Part shown: positions 36,140-45,703 of the stretch, one piece after another | Numbering within the stretch: the stretch's first letter is position 1 | Layout of the letters: the number at the start of each line of letters is the position of its first letter | NCBI RefSeq assembly: GCF_000009265.1 | Contig: NC_008381.1 | Coordinates: 124,001-188,000, forward strand | Reading direction: 5' to 3' | From: Rhizobium johnstonii 3841 | GTDB taxonomy: Bacteria; Pseudomonadota; Alphaproteobacteria; Rhizobiales; Rhizobiaceae | DNA: 64,000 nt | Program-made: the position numbers and the translations under genes | Notes under the pieces: model-generated | Database searches by the model: none | What the model was told of the DNA's origin: nothing | The model's input: only the letters and a program-made list of their open reading frames with translations

Positions 36140-37645
36140 TTAGGTCCTCATGCTACTGCCATCCGCCGAGGCGCGGTCATTCTTCCACGGCGCGTCGTAA
36201 AGACCCCAAACGGGATTGTTGATGGCCATGTCCATGTCTCGGGCGAAAATCGAAAAGCCGTCATAACCGTGATACGGACCAGAATAGTCCCATGAGTGCA
36301 TCTGACGGAATGGAATGCCCATTTTCTGCACCGGGTATTTTTCTTTAACGCCGGACCCGACGAGATCGGGCCGAATTCCCTCAATGAATTTCTCAAGTTC
36401 ATAGCCAGTCACATCGTCGTAGATCAGCGTGCCTTCTTTTACATAATGGCCAGTGCGCTGATAGTCGTCGCCGTGACCGAATTCGTAGCCGGTTCCTACG
36501 ATTTCCATCCCGAGGTCCTCATAGGCGGTGACGACGTGACGAGGACGCAATCCCCCGACGTAGAGCATCACCCGTTTGCCGGAAAGGCGCTGCCAGTATT
36601 TGTCGATTACGGCCCAAACGAGGGGTTGGTATTTGGCTATGACCTTTTCGGCTTTTTCTTGGATCTCCGGCCCGAAGTGCTTGGCTATGTCGCGCAGCGA
36701 GGCATCGATTTGGGAGTGTCCAAAGAAATTGTACTCCATCCAAGGGATGCCATATTTTTCCTCCATGTGCCTGGAGATGTAATTCATCGACCGATAGCAG
36801 TGAATGAGGTTGAGTGCCGCTCTCGGCGCGCGCTCCACTTCGGCGAGAGTTGCATCTCCGGACCAGTTGCCGACCACGCGCAATCCGATCTCCTCGAGCA
36901 GGATGCGCGAGGCCCATGCGTCGCCGCCAATGTTATAGTCGCCTATGACATTTACGTCGTAGGGACCTGGATCGAATTTTATGTCTTTCTTGTCGAAGAC
37001 CCAATCTCGAATTGCGTCGTTGGCGATGTGGTGGCCAAGCGATTGCGACACGCCACGGAAGCCTTCGCAGCGTACCGGCACGACGGTCGTCGCGTGTTCT
37101 TTGGCCTTTTTTCGAGCTACGGCCTCGATATCGTCGCCAATCAGGCCGATCGGACATTCTGATTGCAGGGTGACGCCATTGCTTAGCGGGAAAAGTTCAG
37201 CGATCTCATCGATGACATTTTCCAGTTTCTTGTCACCGCCGAAAACGATGTCCTTCTCCTGGAAATCGGAGGTAAATTGCATCGTCACGAAAGTGTCGAT
37301 GCCTGTCAGACCGACGTAATAGTTGCGACGTTGCGACCAGGAGTATTGACCACAGCCGACCGGCCCGTGTGAAATGTGAACCATATCCTTGATTGGTCCC
37401 CAGACGACACCTTTTGAACCGGCGTAAGCGCAGCCGCGGATCGTCATCACGCCTGGAACAGACTTGATATTCGACTTTACCTCGCATTCGCTAATCGCGT
37501 TTGGGTCCTCGCCGGCGTCCTTTTCGCTCGTTGCCAGGCTAAGGTGTTTACTTCGGCGCTTCGCTGCTTTGTCCGGATATTGCGACAGCACATCCGCTAT
37601 AAGCTTCGCATGTAAATCACTGTCATTGGCGTATTTGAAGGTCAT
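36140..37645 (-). CDS. nifD: Nitrogenase MoFe protein alpha chain NifD
   Basis: A 501-residue alpha subunit. P-cluster cysteines lie in TIRGCAYAGSKGVVWGP, GPVGCGQYSWSQRRNYY and QSECPIGLIGDDIEAVA. The FeMo-cofactor ligands are the Cys in LNLIHCYRSMNYISRH and the His in RQMHSWDYSGPYHGYDGF. The gene is complete and shows no lesion. It is the second gene of the operon, 102 bases after nifH. Confidence 0.97.
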   Translation of the reverse strand: MTFKYANDSDLHAKLIADVLSQYPDKAAKRRSKHLSLATSEKDAGEDPNAISECEVKSNIKSVPGVMTIRGCAYAGSKGVVWGPIKDMVHISHGPVGCGQYSWSQRRNYYVGLTGIDTFVTMQFTSDFQEKDIVFGGDKKLENVIDEIAELFPLSNGVTLQSECPIGLIGDDIEAVARKKAKEHATTVVPVRCEGFRGVSQSLGHHIANDAIRDWVFDKKDIKFDPGPYDVNVIGDYNIGGDAWASRILLEEIGLRVVGNWSGDATLAEVERAPRAALNLIHCYRSMNYISRHMEEKYGIPWMEYNFFGHSQIDASLRDIAKHFGPEIQEKAEKVIAKYQPLVWAVIDKYWQRLSGKRVMLYVGGLRPRHVVTAYEDLGMEIVGTGYEFGHGDDYQRTGHYVKEGTLIYDDVTGYELEKFIEGIRPDLVGSGVKEKYPVQKMGIPFRQMHSWDYSGPYHGYDGFSIFARDMDMAINNPVWGLYDAPWKNDRASADGSSMRT

Positions 37646-37747
37646 TAACCCAACCCCTTGGAAAATCCGGCTGAAGCCACATCGGCGAAACCTCCCTCAC
37701 GGGATGGCGGGTGCTTTGCGTGTCGCTGCGCGCTCGTGTCAGTGTGA

Positions 37748-38641
37748 TCACTGGGCAGCTTTCAACTTGGCATCCCTGGCTTGAAGTTCGGCAAGCATCT
37801 GCTCGTCGGTCTTCATGATCCCGAAATCGAGAAGCATGTCCTCAAGCTCTTCCATGGTGATGGGGGTCGGGATGGTGCCTTTGCCAGAATTGTCATGTAT
37901 TCTCTGGGCAAGTGTTCGGTACTCGGCCGCTTGCTGAGAGTCCGGCGCATATTGGATCACCGTCATCTTTCTAAGCTCGGCGTGTTGGACAATGTTGTCG
38001 CGTGGCACGAAATGGATGAGCTTAGAATTGAGTTTGGCAGCCAGCGCTTCGGCGAGGTCGAGTTCGCGATCGGTTTGACGCTCGTTACAAATGAGGCCGC
38101 CCAGGCGTACGCTGCCGCCTGCAGCATATTTCAGGATGCCCCTGGCGATATTGTTGGCGGCATAGAGCGCCATCATCTCGCCGGACATGACGATATAAAT
38201 TTCCTGAGCTTTGTTTTCACGGATCGGCATCGCGAAGCCGCCGCACACAACGTCACCGAGCACGTCATAAGACACGTAGTCGACATCGTTGTAGGCGCCG
38301 TTCTCCTCGAGAAAGTTGATCGACGTGATAACGCCGCGTCCCGCGCAGCCGACGCCTGGCTCCGGGCCGCCAGACTCCACGCATTTGATACCTTTATAGC
38401 CTACCTTGAGCACGTCTTCGAGTTCAAGATCTTCAACCGAACCTCTCGTTGCAGCGAGATCAAGAACCGTATCCTGGGCCTTCGAGTTCAAGATCAGGCG
38501 CGTAGAATCGGCCTTAGGGTCACAGCCGACGATGAGGATCTTCTGCCCATGGTCCACAAGGGCGGCTAGCGTGTTTTGGGATGTAGTGGACTTGCCAATG
38601 CCGCCCTTTCCATAGAATGCGATCTGACGCAGAGCTGCCAT
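37748..38641 (-). CDS. nifH: Nitrogenase Fe protein NifH
   Basis: A 297-residue dinitrogenase reductase from the ATG at 38641; in-frame upstream sequence is the leader. The P-loop is AFYGKGGIGKSTTSQNTLAA. Cluster cysteines lie in GVGCAGRGVITSINFLEENG (with the arginine used for ADP-ribosylation) and DVVCGGFAMPIRENKAQEIY. It is first in the nifHDKEN operon behind a NifA/sigma-54 promoter. Confidence 0.98.
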   Translation of the reverse strand: MAALRQIAFYGKGGIGKSTTSQNTLAALVDHGQKILIVGCDPKADSTRLILNSKAQDTVLDLAATRGSVEDLELEDVLKVGYKGIKCVESGGPEPGVGCAGRGVITSINFLEENGAYNDVDYVSYDVLGDVVCGGFAMPIRENKAQEIYIVMSGEMMALYAANNIARGILKYAAGGSVRLGGLICNERQTDRELDLAEALAAKLNSKLIHFVPRDNIVQHAELRKMTVIQYAPDSQQAAEYRTLAQRIHDNSGKGTIPTPITMEELEDMLLDFGIMKTDEQMLAELQARDAKLKAAQ

Positions 38642-38726
38642 GTTTGGCGTTCCTTCATGTGTTCGAGGCAATGCGGTTATCCCGCAACGTGGATGCGGAG
38701 GCCGTTCCGCTGCCTCGCTATAGCTC

Positions 38727-38743
38727 ACAAGATTCGTGCCAAG
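38727..38743 (-). promoter_or_regulatory. Sigma-54 promoter of nifHDKEN
   Basis: TTGGCACGAATCTTGT fits the -24/-12 consensus (TGGCACG-N4-TTGC) with one change in the -12 box. It lies about 86 bases before the nifH ATG. Confidence 0.85.
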
Positions 38744-38827
38744 CAGGCCGATAGAGATGACGAACAATAATTTACTGCGATTCCAGTTATGTGGGCGCAA
38801 AGATGCGGGATTGAGAACAGGAACGCT

Positions 38828-38843
38828 TGTCACGTAACCGACA
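38828..38843. promoter_or_regulatory. NifA upstream activator sequence of nifH
   Basis: TGTCACGTAACCGACA fits TGT-N10-ACA and lies 85 bases upstream of the sigma-54 element, the usual distance for NifA activation by looping. Confidence 0.85.
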
Positions 38844-39230
38844 AAGGTGATGACAATGTCGAATATCTGACCAGCCGACAGGATGTCTCATTTATCCATG
38901 TGTAGCTTCTAGGACCATTGTTCGAACAGCCTGTATCCCATCACCAGACCAGCAGTAACGAATTCTGATCACTTGCCGCAAAGGGCTGTTTCCGGCGATG
39001 ATCAAGCGCCATGTCACTCGACTACGCCACGGCTAGCGATCCACTTCACGAGGAAGACGTCATTGACGCGGCGTCTGGGCGCGAGCGATGGCAAATGTTC
39101 ATATAAGTCTCGCTCCAGAAGCACGACATTTCAAAGTGGCAGCGAACCCATCGGCCTCGTTCCGCGGCGATGCACGGGTTACCAGTTGCAGGCGTGTTGA
39201 AGTCCCCGCTGCGATAGCGGGTGATCTCCT
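38844..39230. other. Interval between the nifH promoter and the broken synthetase gene
   Basis: No convincing gene. A minus-strand frame (39046-39234, starting TTGAAGGAG) could be a further relic of the synthetase cluster, but I do not recognise it. Confidence 0.4.
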
Positions 39231-40807
39231 TCAAGTTCCGTCAATTCGCCGAAGCATGTGTTCAACGTTAATCGCGTGGAAGATAAAGCCGAGATCGCTA
39301 AGCGGAGAATCGTATCGGATGTCGTCTATTGTGGCGATCAGGCGGTCAGCATCGATCAGTCCCCTTCATGCAGCAGGCAACGACGGGATAATTGATTAGT
39401 GATCTCGCTAGCACCGATAATCAGCGAGCCGGTCAGATAGTGTTCGAAATTTTCTCTTATAGAAACTCCGAAGAACCGTTTGGGATATCCAAGCCGTTCC
39501 AACATCCGGCGATGCAGCGCCTTTTCGTGCCTCCAGGCTAAAGGCAAACTCCGATAAAATCGTACGGCTTCTGGCTGGGCGAATGGGCTAATTGGCCATA
39601 TGCCATGGCTCGCAAACAAAGGAGCCCGCGCGGCGTGTGCCTCCAGTACCGAGATCGGCAGAATAGGAAAGGGTGCTCGATCGCAGCTTACTGCATAGTC
39701 GGGCAATCAGTTTTTGAGTACCAGTGTCATGGCGGAGGGAAGGATCGCAGGAAGGAATGCATCGCTAATATTACGAGCGAATTGCTCGTGATTTTGCTCG
39801 AAAGCATGGGCCATTAGCAATTCATCACCGCCTGTACCAGTTGCGACCGCCCGTGGGGCTGAGGCAGTTGCGAGCGACTTCAATAGTTGATGGAGAGGCC
39901 GCTGCAGATCGGCATTGTAGGGCGCGGGGACGTAGTCGCTACTCACCTCGAACCCACACGGAACCATTGGTACCGTGTCAACACGCAGCGTTTGGTCGTG
40001 GAAGCCAAAGTGCTCGATTGCTATTTCGCGCCGCGAAGTCTGTTGACTTCGAGCTGGCCCCTCGACCTCCAAGGCATAGGTTTGCAGGGCGTCAGGATGC
40101 TGCCCCGCCAAAATGGCGGCAACGACTGCCGAATCCAATCCTCCGCTGAATTCGCTAGCCGTGAGGGCCGGCGTGAGGGGCCAGCGACGCAGCAGGGTGT
40201 CGATCAAACGGCATGCTGCGGCTGCAACATCGGCCTCATCCACAAGCGGAGTCGGGATGAAATACGGTGCCGGAGGGGGATATTTCGTCTCGATGGCTCC
40301 CGTCCTGCTGATGCAAAGTGACGCGCGCTCCGTCAGCATGAAAACACAGCGAAACATCGTGGTTGTTGCATAGGGGAGCGTCCCCACAAGACGCAGGCCG
40401 GTTCGATCCGTGTCGACGTCGGGGAGAGTCATGCCCGAATAAAAGTCCGCTATCGACCAGGAGAGCTCGATGCGCTCGCCGCTGACCTTCAGATAAAGTG
40501 GCGCAACACCTCCATGTCCGGCGCTGAAGGTCACCGTGCCGGAATGGCGATTGATCGAAATTGTCTGATAGTCCAATGGCCATTGCCCAAAAGCACAGAA
40601 ATCCTGCGCTCGTTCTATCGGCCAATCCCTGAGTGCCACAAGGTGCCCATTCGCTTCGGCAGAACGCTCGCGGCAGATCAGGATGATTTGATCACTGGTG
40701 TCCCACCGGAAGCTTTCGAGCAAAGGATGGTCTAGGATCTTGATAGAGATGTTGGGGTAGGGCGGGTACATCGGGGGTTCAGCCACGTACGAGATGACCT
40801 CGGTCAA
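39231..40807 (-). pseudogene. Asparagine-synthetase-like (lasso-cyclase-like) gene, broken by a TGA and a frameshift
   Basis: The first part (39710-40807, 366 residues) has a degenerate N-terminal glutaminase-like domain without a nucleophilic Cys at residue 2, and the ATP site ASEFSGGLDSAVVAAILAG followed by ATGTGGDELLMAHAFEQNH. A TGA at 39707-39709 interrupts it. The same frame then continues with LPDYAVSCDRAPFPILPISV, LGYPKRFFGVSIRENFEHYL and stops at 39356. The C-terminus continues one frame over as LIDADRLIATIDDIRYDSPL then LGFIFHAINVEHMLRRID to 39231. The parts join into one roughly 525-residue protein. Lack of a glutaminase Cys is typical of lasso-peptide cyclases (McjC type) and beta-lactam synthetases rather than of asparagine synthetase. 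The first part alone keeps the ATP site but not the full fold. Confidence 0.75.
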
Positions 40808-40895
40808 TCGTTCCCTTGAACATGGTGATCGCTTAGTTGATGAAAATCTAAAGGGCCAGTGACCGCCGCCTTGGCGACGGTCACACGGATGAAAC

Positions 40896-41054
40896 TTAAA
40901 CGTCCAGTTTGTCCATGTCGCCTGGCTTGCCCCCCTTGATCATGGCAGCAATTTCTGCGGTCGAAGGGGTCGGTCCGACGCGCGGCGCCTTGGCAAACAC
41001 GCTCAACTCGCTACCGATGAGATTAACGGGCTTGCGGCTAGTTGTCGTTTCCAT
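40896..41054 (-). CDS. Small peptide gene, 52 residues, candidate modified-peptide precursor
   Basis: The ATG at 41054 has GGAGAG 8 bases before it and opens 52 codons. The N-terminal half (METTTSRKPVNLIGSELSVF) could be a leader; the C-terminal half contains GPTPSTAE and ends GGKPGDMDKLDV. The gene lies 88 bases before the asparagine-synthetase-like gene on the same strand, a layout typical of lasso-peptide clusters. GPTPSTAE would allow an 8-residue Gly-Glu ring, but the usual Thr two residues before the core Gly is absent. No McjB-type peptidase is seen. The peptide is probably real; the modification is a hypothesis. Confidence 0.55.
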   Translation of the reverse strand: METTTSRKPVNLIGSELSVFAKAPRVGPTPSTAEIAAMIKGGKPGDMDKLDV

Positions 41055-41376
41055 GTTATGACTCTCCGTTGGTTGCTCTCCTCGCCGTCCCCCTAAAGGG
41101 ATGCCAATTACGCGAGTGACTGAGGTACACTGACTGTCCCATGCCGTTCTAGGGTGGCATAGGCTGCGGAATCATTAGGCTGCAATCGATCCGGGCGGCT
41201 ACGTGACTGGCTCTCTGACCTAAGCATTGATTGCGATGTAGCACCGCTTGTGCAAAAGAATTCCGGGCGGGGACTTGTGCGCTTCTGAGCCGGACTGGCG
41301 GCGAACTGGTGACCAAAAATTCCTGAGCCGTAAGGTTCAAACATCGAGCGGAATTTCCTATGCTAGCTAGTTGCCC
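41055..41376. other. Interval between the peptide gene and rhiI
   Basis: No gene seen. It should contain the promoter of the peptide gene and the 3' end of the rhiI transcript. I looked for NifA and lux-type sites and found none that are convincing. Confidence 0.45.
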
Positions 41377-41925
41377 TCACGTCTGCGGGGCGGACGATGG
41401 GATGACTTCGAGTGGCACGACTAATTCGTTTTCGAAAATGCTGGGCTCTGAGAGGATGTGTGTTTGCCACCCGTTGGCGCGCAAGGAGTTTATCAGCTTT
41501 GGGTGCGTCTCGCCGATGAGCGAGGTGATGCCGGCAACGCGGCAAAACTCCATCAACCCGATCATCAAAACCCGCGATACTCGAACCCCGTCAATCCTTT
41601 CGTCACCGCTTGCAACCGCCCACCGCGTCCATTCGAAAACGTCGTGCGACCTTGGCCACTTTTGGCCCCGCATGATTTGCGGGTAGACGCTTGAAAGAAG
41701 ATGCGGCTGCACCGTAGGAAGGAGCCGAGAATACCCGATCACCGCATCGTTCTTGAGAACGCTAAAATGAATAGCGCAATCGTGATCAAACTGATCTATT
41801 TCCCGTCTGTCACTCTTGCGTAATGCCTGCCATCCACGTCGTTCCACAAATTGCTGGTGTCGAAACCGCCAGATTTTCTCCATGATTACGGCGTTAGCCC
41901 GAGAGTCCCCAATGCAAATCTTCAT
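41377..41925 (-). CDS. rhiI: Acyl-homoserine-lactone synthase RhiI (LuxI family)
   Basis: About 182 residues. GGGAG sits 5 bases before the ATG at 41925 (an ATG at 41928 is closer). The conserved LuxI residues are visible: Arg and Phe in FRHQQFVERRGW, the acidic pair in EIDQFDHDCAIHF, Arg in GYSRLLPTVQP, and Glu/Arg in VFEWTRWAV. It makes the acyl-homoserine lactone sensed by RhiR. In biovar viciae rhiI lies just upstream of rhiA; here it is divergent from rhiA but separated from it by nested IS elements. Confidence 0.88.
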   Translation of the reverse strand: MKICIGDSRANAVIMEKIWRFRHQQFVERRGWQALRKSDRREIDQFDHDCAIHFSVLKNDAVIGYSRLLPTVQPHLLSSVYPQIMRGQKWPRSHDVFEWTRWAVASGDERIDGVRVSRVLMIGLMEFCRVAGITSLIGETHPKLINSLRANGWQTHILSEPSIFENELVVPLEVIPSSAPQT

Positions 41926-41977
41926 CATCGCTCCCTGACCCCCCGAAGACCACTATGCGCGATCTTTCTGTCCTTGA

Positions 41978-41999
41978 AAATGAGTAGAAATACTCATTT
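41978..41999. promoter_or_regulatory. Lux-box-like dyad before rhiI
   Basis: AATGAGTA-GAAA-TACTCATT is a perfect 8-bp dyad with a 4-base spacer, centred about 63 bases before the rhiI ATG. That would place it over the -35 region of a start site about 20 bases before the ATG. It shares GAGTA-N4-TACTCATTT with the site before rhiA. Confidence 0.7.
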
Positions 42000-42141
42000 C
42001 TGAGCTAGGCCGTAGTGACGATTTAATGTCTTGGGATTGAACGAAGCCGCTATCGCGGCATTTGGAGCGCGGGATTGCATGATGCGCTTCTGATTTGAAG
42101 GATTGGGCTGTTTTAGCCCGACCTTTGAACAGGAGATGACG

Positions 42142-43002
42142 ATGACAGAGATAAGCCCGCTACGCCGGCGCATGATCGATGACATGACGATCCGCAATCT
42201 TTCGCCAGCGACGCAACGATCGTATTTGCATGCGGTGACGAAGTTCTCGCGCTATTTCGGGCGATCGCCAGACCGTCTTGGACTGGAAGACGTGCGCGCG
42301 TTTCAGGTGCATCTGGTCTCATCGGGCCTATCATGGCCGGCCTTGAACCAGACAGTTTGTGCCCTGCGGTTCTTCTTTGGCGTCACGCTTGGTCATGGCG
42401 AGATACCGGAGCGCATTGCTTATGCCCGGACACCCGCCAAGCTTCCGACGATCCTAAACGGCGACGAGATCGTGCGGTTTCTGGAAGCGGTTCCGAGCCT
42501 GAGGACCCGCACCGCATTGACGACAGCTTATGCGGCGGGGCTGCGCGCCTCGGAAGCTGTCCATCTCAAGGTCCGCGACATTGATGGCGAGCGCGGCATC
42601 ATCCGCGTCGAGCATGGCAAGGGCGGAAAGGATCGCAACGTCATGCTGTCAGCGCAGTTGCTCGCGATCCTGCGGGTCTATTGGCGGCTGGCGAGACCCG
42701 AGGTCTGGCTGTTTCCGGGCCGGGACGAGACCAAGCCCATTGACGTCCAGGTTCTGTATTCTGCCTGCCGTTCGGCGTGCACTGCTGCCGGCATCGACAA
42801 AAGGGTGACGGTACATACGCTGCGTCACAGCTTTGCCACCCATCTTCTGGAAAGCGGAACCGACATCCGCATCATTCAGGTTTTGCTCGGCCACAACAAT
42901 CTGTCCACCACGGCACGCTACACGAAGGTTTCCAATACGCTGATCCGCAGCACGACCAGCCCGCTCGACCGGCTGACGCTAGAGGTGGTGCCGCCAGGCT
43001 GA
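42142..43002 (+). CDS. Tyrosine recombinase/integrase of the IS91-like element (copy 2)
   Basis: Identical in translation to the copy at 28177-29037. AGGAG at 42131-42135 selects the ATG at 42142. The catalytic Arg, HxxR, His and Tyr are all intact, so this copy is probably functional. Confidence 0.92.
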   Translation: MTEISPLRRRMIDDMTIRNLSPATQRSYLHAVTKFSRYFGRSPDRLGLEDVRAFQVHLVSSGLSWPALNQTVCALRFFFGVTLGHGEIPERIAYARTPAKLPTILNGDEIVRFLEAVPSLRTRTALTTAYAAGLRASEAVHLKVRDIDGERGIIRVEHGKGGKDRNVMLSAQLLAILRVYWRLARPEVWLFPGRDETKPIDVQVLYSACRSACTAAGIDKRVTVHTLRHSFATHLLESGTDIRIIQVLLGHNNLSTTARYTKVSNTLIRSTTSPLDRLTLEVVPPG

Positions 43003-43015
43003 GCATAGCTTCGCT

Positions 43016-44191
43016 ATGGCGGCGGGACTGCAGGTGGCGGACATTTTTCGCCGCCACGGGGAAAGATATCGCCAAACACACGACGCTCATCTCGGGCGTG
43101 TCGAACGCCGGGTCATGAGTGCGGTCGAGATGTGCCGGACCGCTCGCCTGGGCGGGCATGTCCAGCAATGTCAGGACTGCGCGGCGTTCCGCATCGCCTA
43201 TAATTCCTGCCGCAACCGGCATTGCCCGAAGTGCCAGGGACAGGCGAGCCGTGACTGGCTTGCTGCCCGGCAGGCCGACCTTCTGCCGGTCGGCTATTTC
43301 CACGTGGTTTTCACCCTACCGCAGCAGATCGCCGCAATCGCCTTCCAGAACAAAAATGCCGTTTACACGATCCTCTTTCGCGCTGTCGCCGAGACGCTGC
43401 GCAGGCTTGCTGCCGATCCCAAGCATCTGGGTGCAGAGATTGGCTTCATCGCGGTGTTGCACTCCTGGGGCCAGACGCTCCATTATCACCCGCATATCCA
43501 TTGCATCGTGCCGGGCGGCGGATTGTCGGCCGACCAGTCCCGCTGGGTTGCCTGCCGGGCAAACTTCTTCCTGCCCGTGCGGGTTCTGTCACGCCTGTTC
43601 CGGCGGCTGTTTCTCGAAGAGCTGAAGCAGGCCTACGACCTGGGCCAGCTTCGGTTCTTTGGCGATATCGCCGGCCTGGCCGATCCGGCCGCGTTCAATC
43701 GCATCGTCAAAGAAGCGCGGCGTGTCGACTGGGTGGTCTACGCCAAGCCGCCATTTGCCGGACCCGAACAGGTGCTGGCCTATCTCGGGCGCTATACCCA
43801 TCGCATTGCCATCTCCAATTCCCGCCTCGTCAGCATCGATGGCGATCGCGTCACATTCCGATGGAAGGATTATCGAACGGGCGGCAGGCAAAAGGTAATG
43901 ACGCTTGATGCCCACGAGTTCATCCGCCGTTTCCTGCTTCACATCGTTCCGGACGGCTTCCACCGCATTCGTCACTTCGGCTTGCTTGCCAATGGCCATC
44001 GGCAACTGAAGCTGGATCTGTGCCGAAGCCTGCTCGACGTCCCGCCGCCGGAACACCCGGTCGAAGAACCGGACGCAAAGCCACCACCCTTGGCGCATCG
44101 CTGTCCCTGTTGTGGCGGAGCCATGACAATCATCGGCGCATGGACCCCGCTCCAGCCGGTACGCCGGCCAGCATGGAAAGACAGTTCATGA
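43016..44191 (+). CDS. IS91-family transposase (copy 2)
   Basis: Identical in translation to the copy at 26988-28163, with intact zinc-binding cysteines, HUH site and tyrosine region. Starts 13 bases after the integrase stop. Confidence 0.93.
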   Translation: MAAGLQVADIFRRHGERYRQTHDAHLGRVERRVMSAVEMCRTARLGGHVQQCQDCAAFRIAYNSCRNRHCPKCQGQASRDWLAARQADLLPVGYFHVVFTLPQQIAAIAFQNKNAVYTILFRAVAETLRRLAADPKHLGAEIGFIAVLHSWGQTLHYHPHIHCIVPGGGLSADQSRWVACRANFFLPVRVLSRLFRRLFLEELKQAYDLGQLRFFGDIAGLADPAAFNRIVKEARRVDWVVYAKPPFAGPEQVLAYLGRYTHRIAISNSRLVSIDGDRVTFRWKDYRTGGRQKVMTLDAHEFIRRFLLHIVPDGFHRIRHFGLLANGHRQLKLDLCRSLLDVPPPEHPVEEPDAKPPPLAHRCPCCGGAMTIIGAWTPLQPVRRPAWKDSS

Positions 44192-44590
44192 TCATATCAC
44201 GCGCAGCATCATTGCAACGATCAGCGTCGGCATGCCGGGAGCCGCGAGGCGAGTGTTTTGGCCAATGCGTGCCTGAGCGACGTAAACCGCCACAGAACCA
44301 AGGGGTCGGCCGATGCAAACCAGCCGACAGGAGCGTCAAAGACACCGCATACCGGCAAGAATCTCCTTCCAGACCTGTCCAGGTGCTCCGGCAAGGCTCG
44401 ATTCTGCCAAACGCCATCCACCGCTTCGACTAAATCCCCATAGCGCCAAACAACCCGCGCCTTCGCTCAATCCGGCTTCAATGAGGTCCGATCAGTGAAT
44501 GCCGCACGCATAGCGAACGGACCTCACAGAACCCTCCAGATTCCCAAGGGCAAGCAAATCAGATTCAACGCTGACTTTTGGAGGTCAGTG

Positions 44591-45351
44591 ATGGATTGCG
44601 ATGCCCTTCGGGATGATCAATGGGAACGGATCAGAGGTTTTGTGCCGGGACGGACCAAGGGCAAACGCGGTCCGCGCACGAACAATCGATTGTTTCTGGA
44701 CGCGCTTTTGTGGATGGCCCGTTCCGGCAGCCGCTGGCGCGACCTGCCCGAGCGACTGGGCGACTACCGCTCGGTGAAACGGCGTTACTACCGCTGGATC
44801 GAAATGGGTGTGCTCGATGAGATGCTGGCGATGCTTGCCCGAGAAGCAGACCTGGAATGGCTGATGATCGACAGCACCATCGTGCGGGCACACCAGCATG
44901 CGGCAGGGGCGCGTAAGGTCAAAGGGGGGCGGATGCCCAGGGCCTGGGCCGGTCTCGGGGCGGATTAAGCACCAAAATCCATGCCGCGACGGAGGCGCTC
45001 GGGCTTCCGGTTCGTCTGATCGCATCTCCCGGACAGCGTAACGACATCGCCTTTGCTCACGATCTCGTCGATGGCATCCAGGCTGCCGCTACGATTGCCG
45101 ACAAGGGCTATGATGCCGATCATTTGTGCGACAAGATCACTGAAACCGGTGCTGACGTCGTCATCCCGCCGAAACGCAACCGCAAGCTCCAGCGCCCCTA
45201 TGACGCCGATCTCTACAAGGAGCGAAACCGTATCGAACGCTTCTTCAACAAGCTCAAACAGTTCAGACGCGTCGCAACCCGATATGACAAGCTGCTCGCA
45301 AACTTCATGGGCTTCGTTAAACTCGCCGCTATCGCTATTTGGCTCAAATAG
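44591..45351 (+). CDS. IS5-family transposase made by a programmed -1 frameshift
   Basis: The first frame (44591-44968) starts MDCDALRDDQWERIRGFVPG and contains FLDALLWMARSGSRWRDLPE and the first catalytic Asp in LEWLMIDSTIVRAHQHA. At the run AAAGGGGGG near 44925 a -1 shift leads into the second frame, GADAQGLGRSRGGLSTKIHA, then ADKGYDADHLCD (second Asp) and YKERNRIERFFNKLKQFRRV (Glu) to the stop at 45351. Frameshifting at such runs is the normal expression mode of many IS427-group elements, so I treat this as one gene. The DDE triad is complete. Confidence 0.82.
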
Positions 45352-45703
45352 TTAAATCGTCACTACGGCCTAGGTCGCGGATGATTAACGTCGTTCGTCG
45401 CGCTACCATGGTTTGAAATCAAACAATCCCCCGCGGCATGGGAAATGGCGGTAACGGAAAGATCGCCAAAACGGGCTTAAGAATGCCATCATCTCGTACC
45501 GCTAGAGTAAATTTGCAGAGCATACGGTGTGCGTCAAAGACGCCAGGGGCTCGATCAAGCCGCCTCTCAGGCCGCTTTTCGTTGATGGGATCACGTTAGA
45601 AAGCCATCTCGGCCGGTGCTTATCTGCTACCGACCAAATAGACTTCGGCCGCTCTTACCGTCCCGGGTTTCGGGGGCATGCCTATGGGTTAATCGTGGTC
45701 TGT

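Larger units (their letters stand above)
42033..44545 (+). mobile_element. IS91-like element, copy 2 (2,513 bp), nested in the IS5-family element
   Basis: Same element as 26634-29146 in the opposite orientation. It inserted 6 bases inside the left inverted repeat of the IS5-family element, before the transposase gene. Terminal hairpin GCCGC-TATC-GCGGC at 42046-42059. About 350 bases after its transposase are non-coding tail. Confidence 0.93.
42009..45369 (+). mobile_element. IS5-family (IS427-like) element interrupted by the IS91-like element
   Basis: Perfect 18-bp inverted ends: GCCGTAGTGACGATTTAA at 42009-42026 and its complement at 45352-45369, each flanked by CTAG (42005-42008 and 45370-45373), the likely target duplication. 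Without the nested 2,513 bp the element is 848 bp, right for the IS427 group. Its transposase lies at 44591-45351. Confidence 0.88.

Noticed and set aside
40923..41054. Calling the 52-residue peptide a lasso precursor outright
   Set aside because: The conserved Thr before the core Gly and a peptidase gene are both missing, so it stays a candidate only.
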